This document shows positions 1 to 7,432 of a DNA stretch of 64,000 bases, piece by piece; position 1 is the stretch's first letter; every line of letters starts with the position of its first letter. Under the pieces are notes generated by a model, which saw nothing but the letters and a program-made list of their open reading frames with translations, had not been told where the DNA came from and made no database searches. The position numbers and the translations under genes were made by a program. The DNA is from Terrimicrobium sacchariphilum (GTDB lineage Bacteria; Verrucomicrobiota; Verrucomicrobiia; Chthoniobacterales; Terrimicrobiaceae), in contig NZ_BDCO01000002.1 in NCBI RefSeq assembly GCF_001613545.1, positions 186,001 through 250,000 of the forward strand, in the 5' to 3' direction.

Positions 1-51
1 CCGACAAGCGGCATTCCGCGCCGGGCTTTTATTGAAGCCGGAAGCGCCGGG

Positions 52-303
52 CTATTTTTTGTCGAAGCGGAAAAGGAAGATCGCGATTTTGTGTGCCTTG
101 GAAATGAGGGCGGAGGCCAGGATGAGGATGATCGCCGAGGCGAAGGCGCCTTGCACCAGAGTGAGGTTCAGCGGCTGTTTGGGGCTGGAGTAGATCGCAA
201 TACCCAGTGTGGCCGTGGAGGTAATGAACGTCGCCAGATAGGTGGCAAGGAAGTAAAGGCCGAGGATGCGGATCAGGAGGACGGTCCAGTCGTGCTTGGT
301 CAT
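52..303 (-). CDS. Small two-helix membrane protein, unknown function
   Basis: An 83-residue protein whose start is set at the Met of MTKHDWTVLL; the frame stays open further upstream, but that extension is low-complexity and overlaps the next gene. Two hydrophobic stretches (about residues 7-32 and 48-68) predict two membrane helices, followed by a short basic, aromatic tail ending FRFDKK. No catalytic motif is visible. It lies 19 nt downstream of the DUF885 gene on the same strand and is probably co-transcribed with it. I do not recognise the family. Confidence 0.6.
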   Translation of the reverse strand: MTKHDWTVLLIRILGLYFLATYLATFITSTATLGIAIYSSPKQPLNLTLVQGAFASAIILILASALISKAHKIAIFLFRFDKK

Positions 304-322
304 GTATATAAACGCAGGGGTG

Positions 323-1963
323 CTAGATGCCTTGATCGTGGACACGGCCGATCCACGACCATGGGATAGCGCCGTGGCTGAGAATCCAGTCGTTGAATTG
401 CTTGAGTGTCCAGCCCTCGCCGCCAACGAAGCGGCGATAGAGTTTCTCAACCTCGATGCGGCCGAGGAGATAGCTCATGGGCACGGTGGGAGAGCTGGTG
501 TACCAGTTCACGTCGCCAGCAGCGCGGGCACGGGTAAAGTGGACGCCGTCCATGAGCATCTTGCAGGCTGCGTCGTAGCTCAGGGAGCCATCGTGGAGGC
601 CACAGTCGATCACGATACGGTGGGCGCGCCAGAGGGCGTCGTGGATCTGGAGTAGTCGCGCGACCGGAGTTTTCACCAGCTTGCGCTCGACGGCCATACT
701 TTCGCACCACATCGTCCATCCTTCATAAAAGATGGAATGCGCCGACTGGCGGCGGATCTTGCTGGCGAGGCGGTTTTGGACGGCGAACTGAAGGTGATGG
801 CCGGGATAGCCTTCATGGACGCTGGTAAGCTCCAGGCCGAAGTGTTGCTTGATCTCCGCTTGTTTGCGGGCGGGACTCTTCTCCAGCAGGCTCAGGTCGT
901 TGACCCAGAAAATGCCCTGCTGCTTTTTGGAAAACGGCGGCGGCGCATTGTAGGCGGCGGTTGGGAAATGGTGACGCAGGAAGGCTGGCGTGGGGAGAAC
1001 TTTGAGTGTCTCGCCATGTGGGAGGCTGACAATGTCGAGCGAGCGGAGCTGGTCCTTCAGCGAACTGGTGACCTCCTTGTATTCCTCAAGAAGGGGGCGC
1101 TCCGGGAGCCAGCCGCGGGCTGCGGCCTCGATGGCTTCCTGGGCGCTGCGGCGTCCGTATTTGGCGGCCTCCTGCTCAAGAAGAAGCTCCATATGAGCGA
1201 CGAGCCGCTCGCCATTGGCGCGGGCCTCGGGCAGGGACAAATCCATGCCGAGGCGCTCGCGAATAAGGTACTCGAAATTTGCCCGCCCGATGGCGTAGCC
1301 CCGGGACTCGCCTTGTTTGCGACGACCGATGGTCGAGGCGTAATCGCCGAAGGCCTTGCATGCCGAAGAGATCAGGCGGCGGGTTCTGGCAGGGTTCTGG
1401 GACTGGAGGGCGAGCGTTTCCTCGATCTCGCCGAGGAAGCTCACAGCACCCTCGCAGGCCTTTTGGGCGAGCTGCGTCCAGAGCGGGACTGGTTTGTTGA
1501 GGCACCGGGCGCCAGCGTCGAGAAAATCGGGGATGGCGGCGAGGCGGGACTCGATGGCGGGAAGGATCGCGGCCACCTTGTCCGCGTAGCGAACCAGCAG
1601 GTCGAAAATGGCGTCCACGGCCGTGTCGCAATGCACCTGTGGGTTATTGCGCCAGCGCTCGAGGTCGCGGGACTCGAGGAGTTCCGTGCGCAGCATGGAT
1701 ACAAACGCCCGTCGATCGAGCCAGTCATCACCATGGAATGCGGCCTCGGGGAGAGCCTCGACAGCGTTGAGAGTTTTCTCCGCCAGCTTGATCTGGGCCT
1801 TGTGGGTCGCGACGTCGTTGGCTCCCAGTTGATCATTGAACTTTTCCAGCCCAAGGCGGCTGGCCGCGTGCGGAAACCGCTGATAGGTCTCGGCGAAGTA
1901 GGCTTCCGAGATGGCCCGGAAGTTTCGGACGTGCGCGATGTCGACGGCGTGAAGGAACTTCAT
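323..1963 (-). CDS. DUF885 family protein, predicted zinc metallopeptidase-like
   Basis: The 546-residue protein carries the family hallmark HEGYPGHHLQ at about residues 381-390, followed some 25 residues later by FYEGWTMWCE. Together these give a gluzincin-like arrangement of two His ligands, a Glu base and downstream Glu residues. DUF885 proteins are usually 550-600 residues and are generally regarded as putative metallopeptidases without a settled substrate. No signal peptide is seen, so a cytoplasmic location is likely. The start codon lies 8 nt from the stop of the upstream exported protein, suggesting one transcript. Family assignment is firm; enzymatic activity is inferred from the motif. 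Confidence 0.88.
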   Translation of the reverse strand: MKFLHAVDIAHVRNFRAISEAYFAETYQRFPHAASRLGLEKFNDQLGANDVATHKAQIKLAEKTLNAVEALPEAAFHGDDWLDRRAFVSMLRTELLESRDLERWRNNPQVHCDTAVDAIFDLLVRYADKVAAILPAIESRLAAIPDFLDAGARCLNKPVPLWTQLAQKACEGAVSFLGEIEETLALQSQNPARTRRLISSACKAFGDYASTIGRRKQGESRGYAIGRANFEYLIRERLGMDLSLPEARANGERLVAHMELLLEQEAAKYGRRSAQEAIEAAARGWLPERPLLEEYKEVTSSLKDQLRSLDIVSLPHGETLKVLPTPAFLRHHFPTAAYNAPPPFSKKQQGIFWVNDLSLLEKSPARKQAEIKQHFGLELTSVHEGYPGHHLQFAVQNRLASKIRRQSAHSIFYEGWTMWCESMAVERKLVKTPVARLLQIHDALWRAHRIVIDCGLHDGSLSYDAACKMLMDGVHFTRARAAGDVNWYTSSPTVPMSYLLGRIEVEKLYRRFVGGEGWTLKQFNDWILSHGAIPWSWIGRVHDQGI

Positions 1964-1971
1964 AGAAAGGA

Positions 1972-2823
1972 TCAGGGCGCGGCTTTTTTCACGATGCGAC
2001 CTTCGTCATCCACGGGGCCGAGGGCGATGGCTTCCATCTGATCGGCGAGTGTGCGCATCTGTTTGACCTCTGCTTCGGTCGGCGGCTGACCGCCCTTGCT
2101 GGCGGCGAGGTCGCGCAGTTCGGTAAGCTTCGCGATGAGGGTGGAGACAAATTCAGTCTTTTTCAGGCGGGGATGGAGCGTATTGAGGCGGTCCAGATAG
2201 TAATCCATGACCTCCGAGCGGCCGAGGATACGGGCGCGGTCGGGATTGTAATTTCTGGCGCAGCTGTTCGCGGCGAGTTGGAAGCCCCGGAGCCAGCCGC
2301 CGAGACTGATCATGTGGGCCATCTGCTCGTCCCGCAGATCGAGCATCGACTGCTCCACATCGCTCTGGGTGCGGACAAGTTCCTCGCGCATGCCCTGCCA
2401 GTCGCCTTTTCTGCTGTACTCGAGGAGGCTCTTGCTGCGCTTGGTCATGCCCTCGCCGATGCCGAGAGCTCGGGCCTGGCGGATGAGGGCGCGACCGATG
2501 TCCTGCACATCGTCGGAACGCTCTGCGATGGTGAGCATGAAACCATCGGCCACGAGCGCGCCAAAGTGCAGCGAAGTCTGGAGCCGATTGTCGAAGAGGG
2601 CATCGCGGTTGTTTTGAGCGATGATGTCCAGGGGAGGCTGGAAGCTGCCGAGATCCTTGAGGATGCCAGCGATCGACGGCGTGGTGATATCGTTTACGCC
2701 GAGTTCATCGCGCATGTACTCGTCGGAGGCAGCCTGCAATTCCTTGTCCGTCGGTTCCTGGGCAAAGAGAAGACCGACGCTGCAGGCAAGGCTAAGAGCG
2801 AGAGCGCATTGGCGCGAAACCAT
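1972..2823 (-). CDS. Exported protein of unknown function
   Basis: The 283-residue protein begins MVSRQCALALSLACSVGLLFAQEP, a clear Sec signal peptide with likely cleavage near AQ/E. An upstream Met at 2862 is possible but would put 13 residues before the signal sequence. The mature part is rich in charged, helix-forming sequence with no transmembrane segment or recognised catalytic motif, consistent with a soluble periplasmic helical protein. It is the first gene of a minus-strand group with the DUF885 protein and is divergent from ald across an 80-nt spacer. The family is not recognised. Confidence 0.7.
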   Translation of the reverse strand: MVSRQCALALSLACSVGLLFAQEPTDKELQAASDEYMRDELGVNDITTPSIAGILKDLGSFQPPLDIIAQNNRDALFDNRLQTSLHFGALVADGFMLTIAERSDDVQDIGRALIRQARALGIGEGMTKRSKSLLEYSRKGDWQGMREELVRTQSDVEQSMLDLRDEQMAHMISLGGWLRGFQLAANSCARNYNPDRARILGRSEVMDYYLDRLNTLHPRLKKTEFVSTLIAKLTELRDLAASKGGQPPTEAEVKQMRTLADQMEAIALGPVDDEGRIVKKAAP

Positions 2824-2902
2824 ACGGTTACCGGGTAATATCTGATTTTGGACCCAAGGCAAAGAACTTGTCGCTTTAGGTTTTCAGGGAGATAATCACT
2901 AC

Positions 2903-4009
2903 GTGATTATCGGGGTTCCCAAAGAGATCAAGGAACAGGAATTCCGCGTCGCGCTGGTGCCTTCCGGCGCGTACCAACTGGTGAAACGCGGACATAGGGT
3001 CGTGGTGGAAACCAACGCGGGAGCTGGCATCGGCTACCAGGATGCCGATTACCGACAGGCAGGCGCCGAGATCGTGGCGACGCACGAGGAGGTCTTTGCC
3101 CGAGCCGACCTGATCGTAAAGGTCAAGGAACCCTTGCCGTCTGAGTACGGACTGTTGCGCAAGGGGCAGACCCTTTTTACCTATCTGCATCTCGCTGCGA
3201 GCAAGCCGCTTACGGAAGCGCTTCTGGCCACCGAAGCGACCTGTATCGCCTACGAGACGGTCGAGGTAAACCGTCGCCTGCCGCTGCTCGAACCCATGAG
3301 CGAAATCGCCGGGCGCATGTCTGTGCTGGTTGGCGGATATTTTCTCGCCAAGCACAATGACGGCAAGGGAGTGCTTCTCGGCGGTGTCCCCGGTGTACTG
3401 CCGGGCAAGGTGGTCGTGATCGGCGGCGGGACGAGTGGCGTAAATGCTGCCCGCATGGCGACCGGCCTCGGCGCCGATGTGACGATCCTCGAGGTCGATC
3501 TCGAGCGCATGCGGTTCCTCGACATCACGATGGGGCCGGCGCACACCCTGTTTTCCAGTGAGGCGAGCCTGATCGAGTTGCTGCCTACGGTGGATCTCCT
3601 CATTGGCGCGGTCCTCGTGCCGGGGGCGCGGGCTCCCAAGCTGATTACTCGCGAAATGCTCCGCATGATGAAACCCGGCAGCGTGCTCGTGGACATCGCC
3701 ATAGACCAGGGCGGTTGTGTGGAGACGTCACGCCCGACGACGCACCATGACCCGACCTTCATTGAGGAGGGGGTGGTGCATTATTGCGTGGCCAACATGC
3801 CCGGAGCCTATGCCCGCACGGCCACCCAGGCCCTGACGAATGCAACGTACCGGTATATCGAGACACTGGCGGAATTTAGCCTCGCTGAAGCGGTGAACCG
3901 CCAGCCGGGCCTGCTGCATGGCATCGAGATCCAGGATGGAAAGCTCACGTGCAAAGCGGTGGCGGAGGCGCACGGGATCGCGTATGATCCCGTCTCTCTT
4001 ACCCAATGA
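2903..4009 (+). CDS. ald: Alanine dehydrogenase
   Basis: The 368-residue protein has the N-terminal MIIGVPKEIKEQEFRVALVP of alanine dehydrogenase, the substrate-binding region with TYLHLAAS (about residues 93-100), and the Rossmann glycine motif VVIGGGTSGVNAARMA at about residues 171-186. MKPGSVLVDIAIDQGGCVE is the typical region near the nicotinamide site. The enzyme interconverts L-alanine and pyruvate plus ammonia with NAD. The start is GTG, since this codon gives the conserved N-terminus. The stop overlaps the proA start by 4 nt (ATGA). Length is normal for the family. Confidence 0.95.
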   Translation: MIIGVPKEIKEQEFRVALVPSGAYQLVKRGHRVVVETNAGAGIGYQDADYRQAGAEIVATHEEVFARADLIVKVKEPLPSEYGLLRKGQTLFTYLHLAASKPLTEALLATEATCIAYETVEVNRRLPLLEPMSEIAGRMSVLVGGYFLAKHNDGKGVLLGGVPGVLPGKVVVIGGGTSGVNAARMATGLGADVTILEVDLERMRFLDITMGPAHTLFSSEASLIELLPTVDLLIGAVLVPGARAPKLITREMLRMMKPGSVLVDIAIDQGGCVETSRPTTHHDPTFIEEGVVHYCVANMPGAYARTATQALTNATYRYIETLAEFSLAEAVNRQPGLLHGIEIQDGKLTCKAVAEAHGIAYDPVSLTQ

Positions 4010-5265
4010 CATTGCAGGATCAGATAACGGAAATCGGGCGCAAGGCTCGCGCAGCCTCCCGTGAACTCGCCAAGCTCTCCGCCGACGCCAAGAACGCCGC
4101 GCTGAGAGGAATCGCCGATGCCTTGGTCGAGCGCGCCCCAGCCATTATCGAGGCCAACGCGAGCGATCTGGAGCGAGCCGAGAAGAACGGCCTGAGCAAG
4201 GCCATGCTCGACCGCCTGCGCCTCAGCAAGGAACGCATCACCGCGATGGCGGAGGGCATCCGCAGCGTGGCGGAACTGGATGATCCTGTCGGAAAGACGA
4301 TTGACCGATGGACCCGGCCCAACGGGCTGCAAATCAATAAAGTGCGTACTCCCATCGGAGTGATCGGGATCATTTACGAATCCCGTCCCAACGTGACGAG
4401 CGACGCCGCGGTGCTCTGCCTGAAGACGGGCAATGCCGTGATCCTGCGCGGAGGCTCCGAGGCGATCAACTCCAACCTCGCCATTGCCGAGGCCATGCAG
4501 GCGGGCGGCAGCGCCCATGGTCTGCCCGCGGATGCCGTGCAACTCATTCCCACCACGGACCGAGATGCGGTGCGCCTCATGGCGGAGATGGATCGCTACA
4601 TCGATCTCATCGTGCCCCGGGGAGGTCATCAGCTCATTGAGACGGTCGTGAGCCATGCCCGTATGCCGGTGATCAAGCACTACCATGGCGTCTGCCATGT
4701 GTATGTCGACCAGGATGCCGACCTCGACATGGCGACCGAGATCACGATCAACGGCAAGGTTCAGCGCCCCGGTGTGTGCAATGCCGTCGAGACGCTGCTG
4801 GTTCACCGCGCGGTGGCTCAACTGTTTCTCGAAAAAGCCGGCGCGGAACTCATCGCCAAAGGCGTGGAGATTCGCGGCGACGAGGCGACTCGAGCCATCC
4901 TGAACGGCAAATCCCAGCCTGCGACCGAGGAGGACTGGACGGCGGAGTACCTCGATCTGATTATTTCCGTGAAGGTTGTCGACGATCTCGCCGAGGCCAT
5001 CGAACACATCGAAAAATACGGCTCGCACCACAGCGACGCCATCGTGACGGCTGATACGGCTGCCGCTGAGCAGTTCCTCAACGAGGTGGATTCGGCCACG
5101 GTATATTGGAATGCCTCGACGCGATTCACCGATGGCGGGGAGTTCGGTTTTGGAGCCGAGATCGGCATCAGTACCGACAAACTCCATGCTCGCGGTCCGA
5201 TGGGTCTCGACGAACTGACCACCTACAAATACGTGATCCGCGGCGACGGGCAGATTCGCAAATGA
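4006..5265 (+). CDS. proA: Gamma-glutamyl phosphate reductase
   Basis: A full-length 419-residue ProA of the aldehyde dehydrogenase superfamily, which reduces gamma-glutamyl phosphate to glutamate semialdehyde with NADPH in proline biosynthesis. Diagnostic segments are VRTPIGVIGIIYESRPNVT (about 105-123), the NAVILRGGSEA loop and the catalytic Cys in KVQRPGVCNAVETLLVH (about residue 256), with the C-terminal EIGISTDKLHARGPMGL. It overlaps ald and the acylphosphatase gene by 4 nt each. No proB partner lies in the window. Confidence 0.96.
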   Translation: MTLQDQITEIGRKARAASRELAKLSADAKNAALRGIADALVERAPAIIEANASDLERAEKNGLSKAMLDRLRLSKERITAMAEGIRSVAELDDPVGKTIDRWTRPNGLQINKVRTPIGVIGIIYESRPNVTSDAAVLCLKTGNAVILRGGSEAINSNLAIAEAMQAGGSAHGLPADAVQLIPTTDRDAVRLMAEMDRYIDLIVPRGGHQLIETVVSHARMPVIKHYHGVCHVYVDQDADLDMATEITINGKVQRPGVCNAVETLLVHRAVAQLFLEKAGAELIAKGVEIRGDEATRAILNGKSQPATEEDWTAEYLDLIISVKVVDDLAEAIEHIEKYGSHHSDAIVTADTAAAEQFLNEVDSATVYWNASTRFTDGGEFGFGAEIGISTDKLHARGPMGLDELTTYKYVIRGDGQIRK

Positions 5266-5534
5266 ACGCGACGCGAGTTTTTTACGAGGGCCGCGTGCAA
5301 GGCGTCGGGTTCCGTTGGACCGCGCGGAAAATCGCGCAAGGCTACGACGTCACCGGCCTCGTGCGGAACCTTCCAGACGGTCGGGTCGAATTGCAGGTGA
5401 GCGGAGACGATGAGGAAGTGAATGCCTTTTTGACCGACATCCGCGATAGTGTCCTGTCGGGGCACATCACGACGGAACAACGCGAAAAAATCGCCCTGCC
5501 CAACGCATTTAAAGGATTCCAGATCATCTCATGA
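5262..5534 (+). CDS. acyP: Acylphosphatase
   Basis: A 90-residue acylphosphatase-like domain with the signature RVFYEGRVQGVGFRWTARKIA, in which the Arg after VGF and a later Asn in GLVRNLPDGRVEL form the phosphate-binding active site. Such enzymes hydrolyse acyl phosphates. Sitting directly after proA, whose substrate is an acyl phosphate, is suggestive but may be incidental. The ATG at 5262 overlaps the proA stop and gives the correct N-terminus; the frame is open further upstream but that part is antisense-like noise. It overlaps the next gene by 4 nt. Confidence 0.92.
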   Translation: MNATRVFYEGRVQGVGFRWTARKIAQGYDVTGLVRNLPDGRVELQVSGDDEEVNAFLTDIRDSVLSGHITTEQREKIALPNAFKGFQIIS

Positions 5535-6382
5535 GCACCCCCGCCGTACGAATCACCGGCCTCACCAAGTTGTATCCCGTCCATCTTCGCCGACAGAAGG
5601 TCGTCGCGGTGAAGGACTTGAATCTCGATGTGCCTGAGGGACAGGTATACGGGCTGCTGGGTCCCAATGGTTCCGGCAAAAGTACGACGCTGAAGATCCT
5701 GCTCGGCCTCGTCACGGCGACTCACGGCAAGACGGAGATTTTCGGCGAGGATAGCCGCGATTATCACAGCCACCGGGATGTCGGCTTCCTGCCGGAGAAC
5801 CCATATTTTTACAAATTCCTGACTGCCGAGGAGACGATTCGCTTTTACGGCAAGATCTGCGGGTTGGGAGGCAAGGCGTTGACCAGCAAGATCGGCGAGT
5901 TGTTGGAACTCGTCGGTCTCGAGGATGCGCGCCATCGCCGGGTCGGAGGATTTTCGAAGGGCATGCTTCAGCGCATCGGCCTCGCCCAGGCGCTCGTGCA
6001 GGACCCGCGGCTCCTCGTCCTCGACGAACCCACCGCGGGTGTCGATCCTCTGGGTTCCCGGCAGATCCGGGACCTCATCCTGGAAATGAAACGGCGAGGC
6101 AAGACGGTCCTCCTCACCTCCCATCTCCTGGAGCAGGTGCAGGAAGTTTGCGACCGGGTCGGAATCATGTCGAGAGGAGTGATGCTGCGCGAGGGAAGCC
6201 TCACGGACCTCATCACGGTGGGCGGTCAGACCGAGTACCTGGTCGAGAACGCGCCCGATGGTTTGCAGGACAAAATCGCCCGCCTCGTCGCGGAATCCGG
6301 TGCAAAGCTGGTGGAAACCCGCAAACCGCAGCGCACTTTGGAAAAAGTTTTCCTCGAGGCCATCGAGAACGCTCAGAAGTGA
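5531..6382 (+). CDS. ABC transporter ATP-binding protein (no permease nearby)
   Basis: The 283-residue ATPase has Walker A GPNGSGKSTT (about 41-50), signature FSKGMLQRIGLAQAL (about 143-157), Walker B LLVLDEPTAGVDP and the switch His in TSHLLEQV. The overall pattern matches the ABC-2/CcmA-like export group, with a C-terminal extension ending in the typical TLEKVFLEAI. No permease gene is found before bioD or elsewhere in the window, so its membrane partner is encoded elsewhere. It is embedded in the ald-to-bioD operon through 4-nt overlaps on both sides. Substrate unknown. Confidence 0.9.
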   Translation: MSTPAVRITGLTKLYPVHLRRQKVVAVKDLNLDVPEGQVYGLLGPNGSGKSTTLKILLGLVTATHGKTEIFGEDSRDYHSHRDVGFLPENPYFYKFLTAEETIRFYGKICGLGGKALTSKIGELLELVGLEDARHRRVGGFSKGMLQRIGLAQALVQDPRLLVLDEPTAGVDPLGSRQIRDLILEMKRRGKTVLLTSHLLEQVQEVCDRVGIMSRGVMLREGSLTDLITVGGQTEYLVENAPDGLQDKIARLVAESGAKLVETRKPQRTLEKVFLEAIENAQK

Positions 6383-7002
6383 ACTACTTCATCACCGGCA
6401 CGGATACCGGCGTCGGCAAAACTTATGTTACGGCCCTGCTCACTCGAGCGTTGCGTTCGGCGGGGTTGGATACCGTGGCGCTGAAACCGATCAGCTGCGG
6501 TGATCGTGAGGATGCAGAGTCTCTGCGCAATGCGATCGGAGGGGAGTTGCCCCTCGATGCCATCAACCCACTCTGGTTCGATGCTCCCGCTGCGCCCCTG
6601 GTGGCGGCTCGCGAGGAAGGGCGAACCATTGAGAGGGCGAATCTCCGAGATTGGTACACCGCTCTCCGACAGAGCCGGAAATCGTTGCTGGTCGAGGGGG
6701 TCGGCGGTTGGCTGGTCCCCGTGGCGGAGGGACTCGGAGGTGCGGAGTTTGCGGCGATCTTTGATTTGCCGGTGGTGATTGTGGTGGCCAACCGGTTGGG
6801 ATGCATCAATCACACGCTTCTCACCATCGAGAGCGTCCGAACCCGTGGGTTCACGTGTGCGGGACTGATCATCAACCACCTGCATCCCCCAGAGACGATT
6901 TCCGAACGCACGAACGCCGCTCTCCTGCGGGAACTGACCGATGTGCCGGTGCTTTTCGAGATTCAGCCCGGTCAGCGGACACTGAATCTCGCGGTGGCTT
7001 GA
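6379..7002 (+). CDS. bioD: ATP-dependent dethiobiotin synthetase
   Basis: A 207-residue BioD, which closes the ureido ring of dethiobiotin from diaminopelargonate, CO2 and ATP. It starts with a GTG overlapping the ABC gene stop (GTGA) and gives the classic N-terminus VNYFITGTDTGVGKTYVTALL, a P-loop with the BioD-specific TGTDTGVGKT. Further motifs are ALKPISCG (catalytic Lys) and LLVEGVGGWLVPV. Translation from codons further upstream is unlikely because it would overlap the ABC gene extensively. No other biotin genes are present. It ends a five-gene operon and faces a small convergent lipoprotein gene. Confidence 0.95.
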   Translation: MNYFITGTDTGVGKTYVTALLTRALRSAGLDTVALKPISCGDREDAESLRNAIGGELPLDAINPLWFDAPAAPLVAAREEGRTIERANLRDWYTALRQSRKSLLVEGVGGWLVPVAEGLGGAEFAAIFDLPVVIVVANRLGCINHTLLTIESVRTRGFTCAGLIINHLHPPETISERTNAALLRELTDVPVLFEIQPGQRTLNLAVA

Positions 7003-7015
7003 GAGGTCAGGGGAC

Positions 7016-7174
7016 CTAATTGTTCTGGCTGTTGATCCACTCGCCGATCTGGCGATCGGTATTCACAGCACCCTGCCAGGGATCGAATTTTCTCCCTTGG
7101 GGAGTGGCCACACATCCCGCCAGTACAAAGACAACCATCACAAGCAGGGCAAATCGGAGGAGCATAGACCTCAT
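7016..7174 (-). CDS. Small lipoprotein
   Basis: A 52-residue product with a hydrophobic N-terminus ending in the lipobox LAGC, so the Cys would be lipidated and the mature part anchored in a membrane. After the Cys only about 30 residues remain (ATPQGRKFDPWQGAV onwards), without a domain. Met codons at 7174 and 7165 are both plausible starts. It converges on bioD with 13 nt between stops. The function is not recognised. Confidence 0.5.
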   Translation of the reverse strand: MRSMLLRFALLVMVVFVLAGCVATPQGRKFDPWQGAVNTDRQIGEWINSQNN

Positions 7175-7432
7175 AGACGATATCCAACCACGGAACCTTG
7201 GGCAAGTTTCCGCCAAAGATTGCGCTGTTTCCCGCGAGATACGGGATGGTAAACAGCGAGCGTTCGTCGATGCAGGTCCCATTCGGACGGGGTCATCATT
7301 GGATTCACCGATGGCTGTGGTGGGGATTTGGCGGGATCGGGACACCTTCTTCCTTGACGGAGTGGCCCCATTCCGCAAGTGCTAACGGACTTGCCCAAAG
7401 TCGATGAGGCCTTGGGCAGGTTGCCTTTGCCC

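Noticed and set aside
737-2041. 434-codon plus-strand frame over the DUF885 gene
   Set aside because: The minus strand encodes the DUF885 HEGYPGHH motif; the plus frame is its shadow.
3808-5187. 459-codon minus-strand frame across ald and proA
   Set aside because: Antisense to two well-identified enzymes, with no recognisable domain.
6148-6378. Upstream extension of bioD to 6148
   Set aside because: It overlaps the ABC ATPase by over 230 nt and adds Arg-rich sequence; the GTG at 6379 gives the conserved BioD N-terminus.
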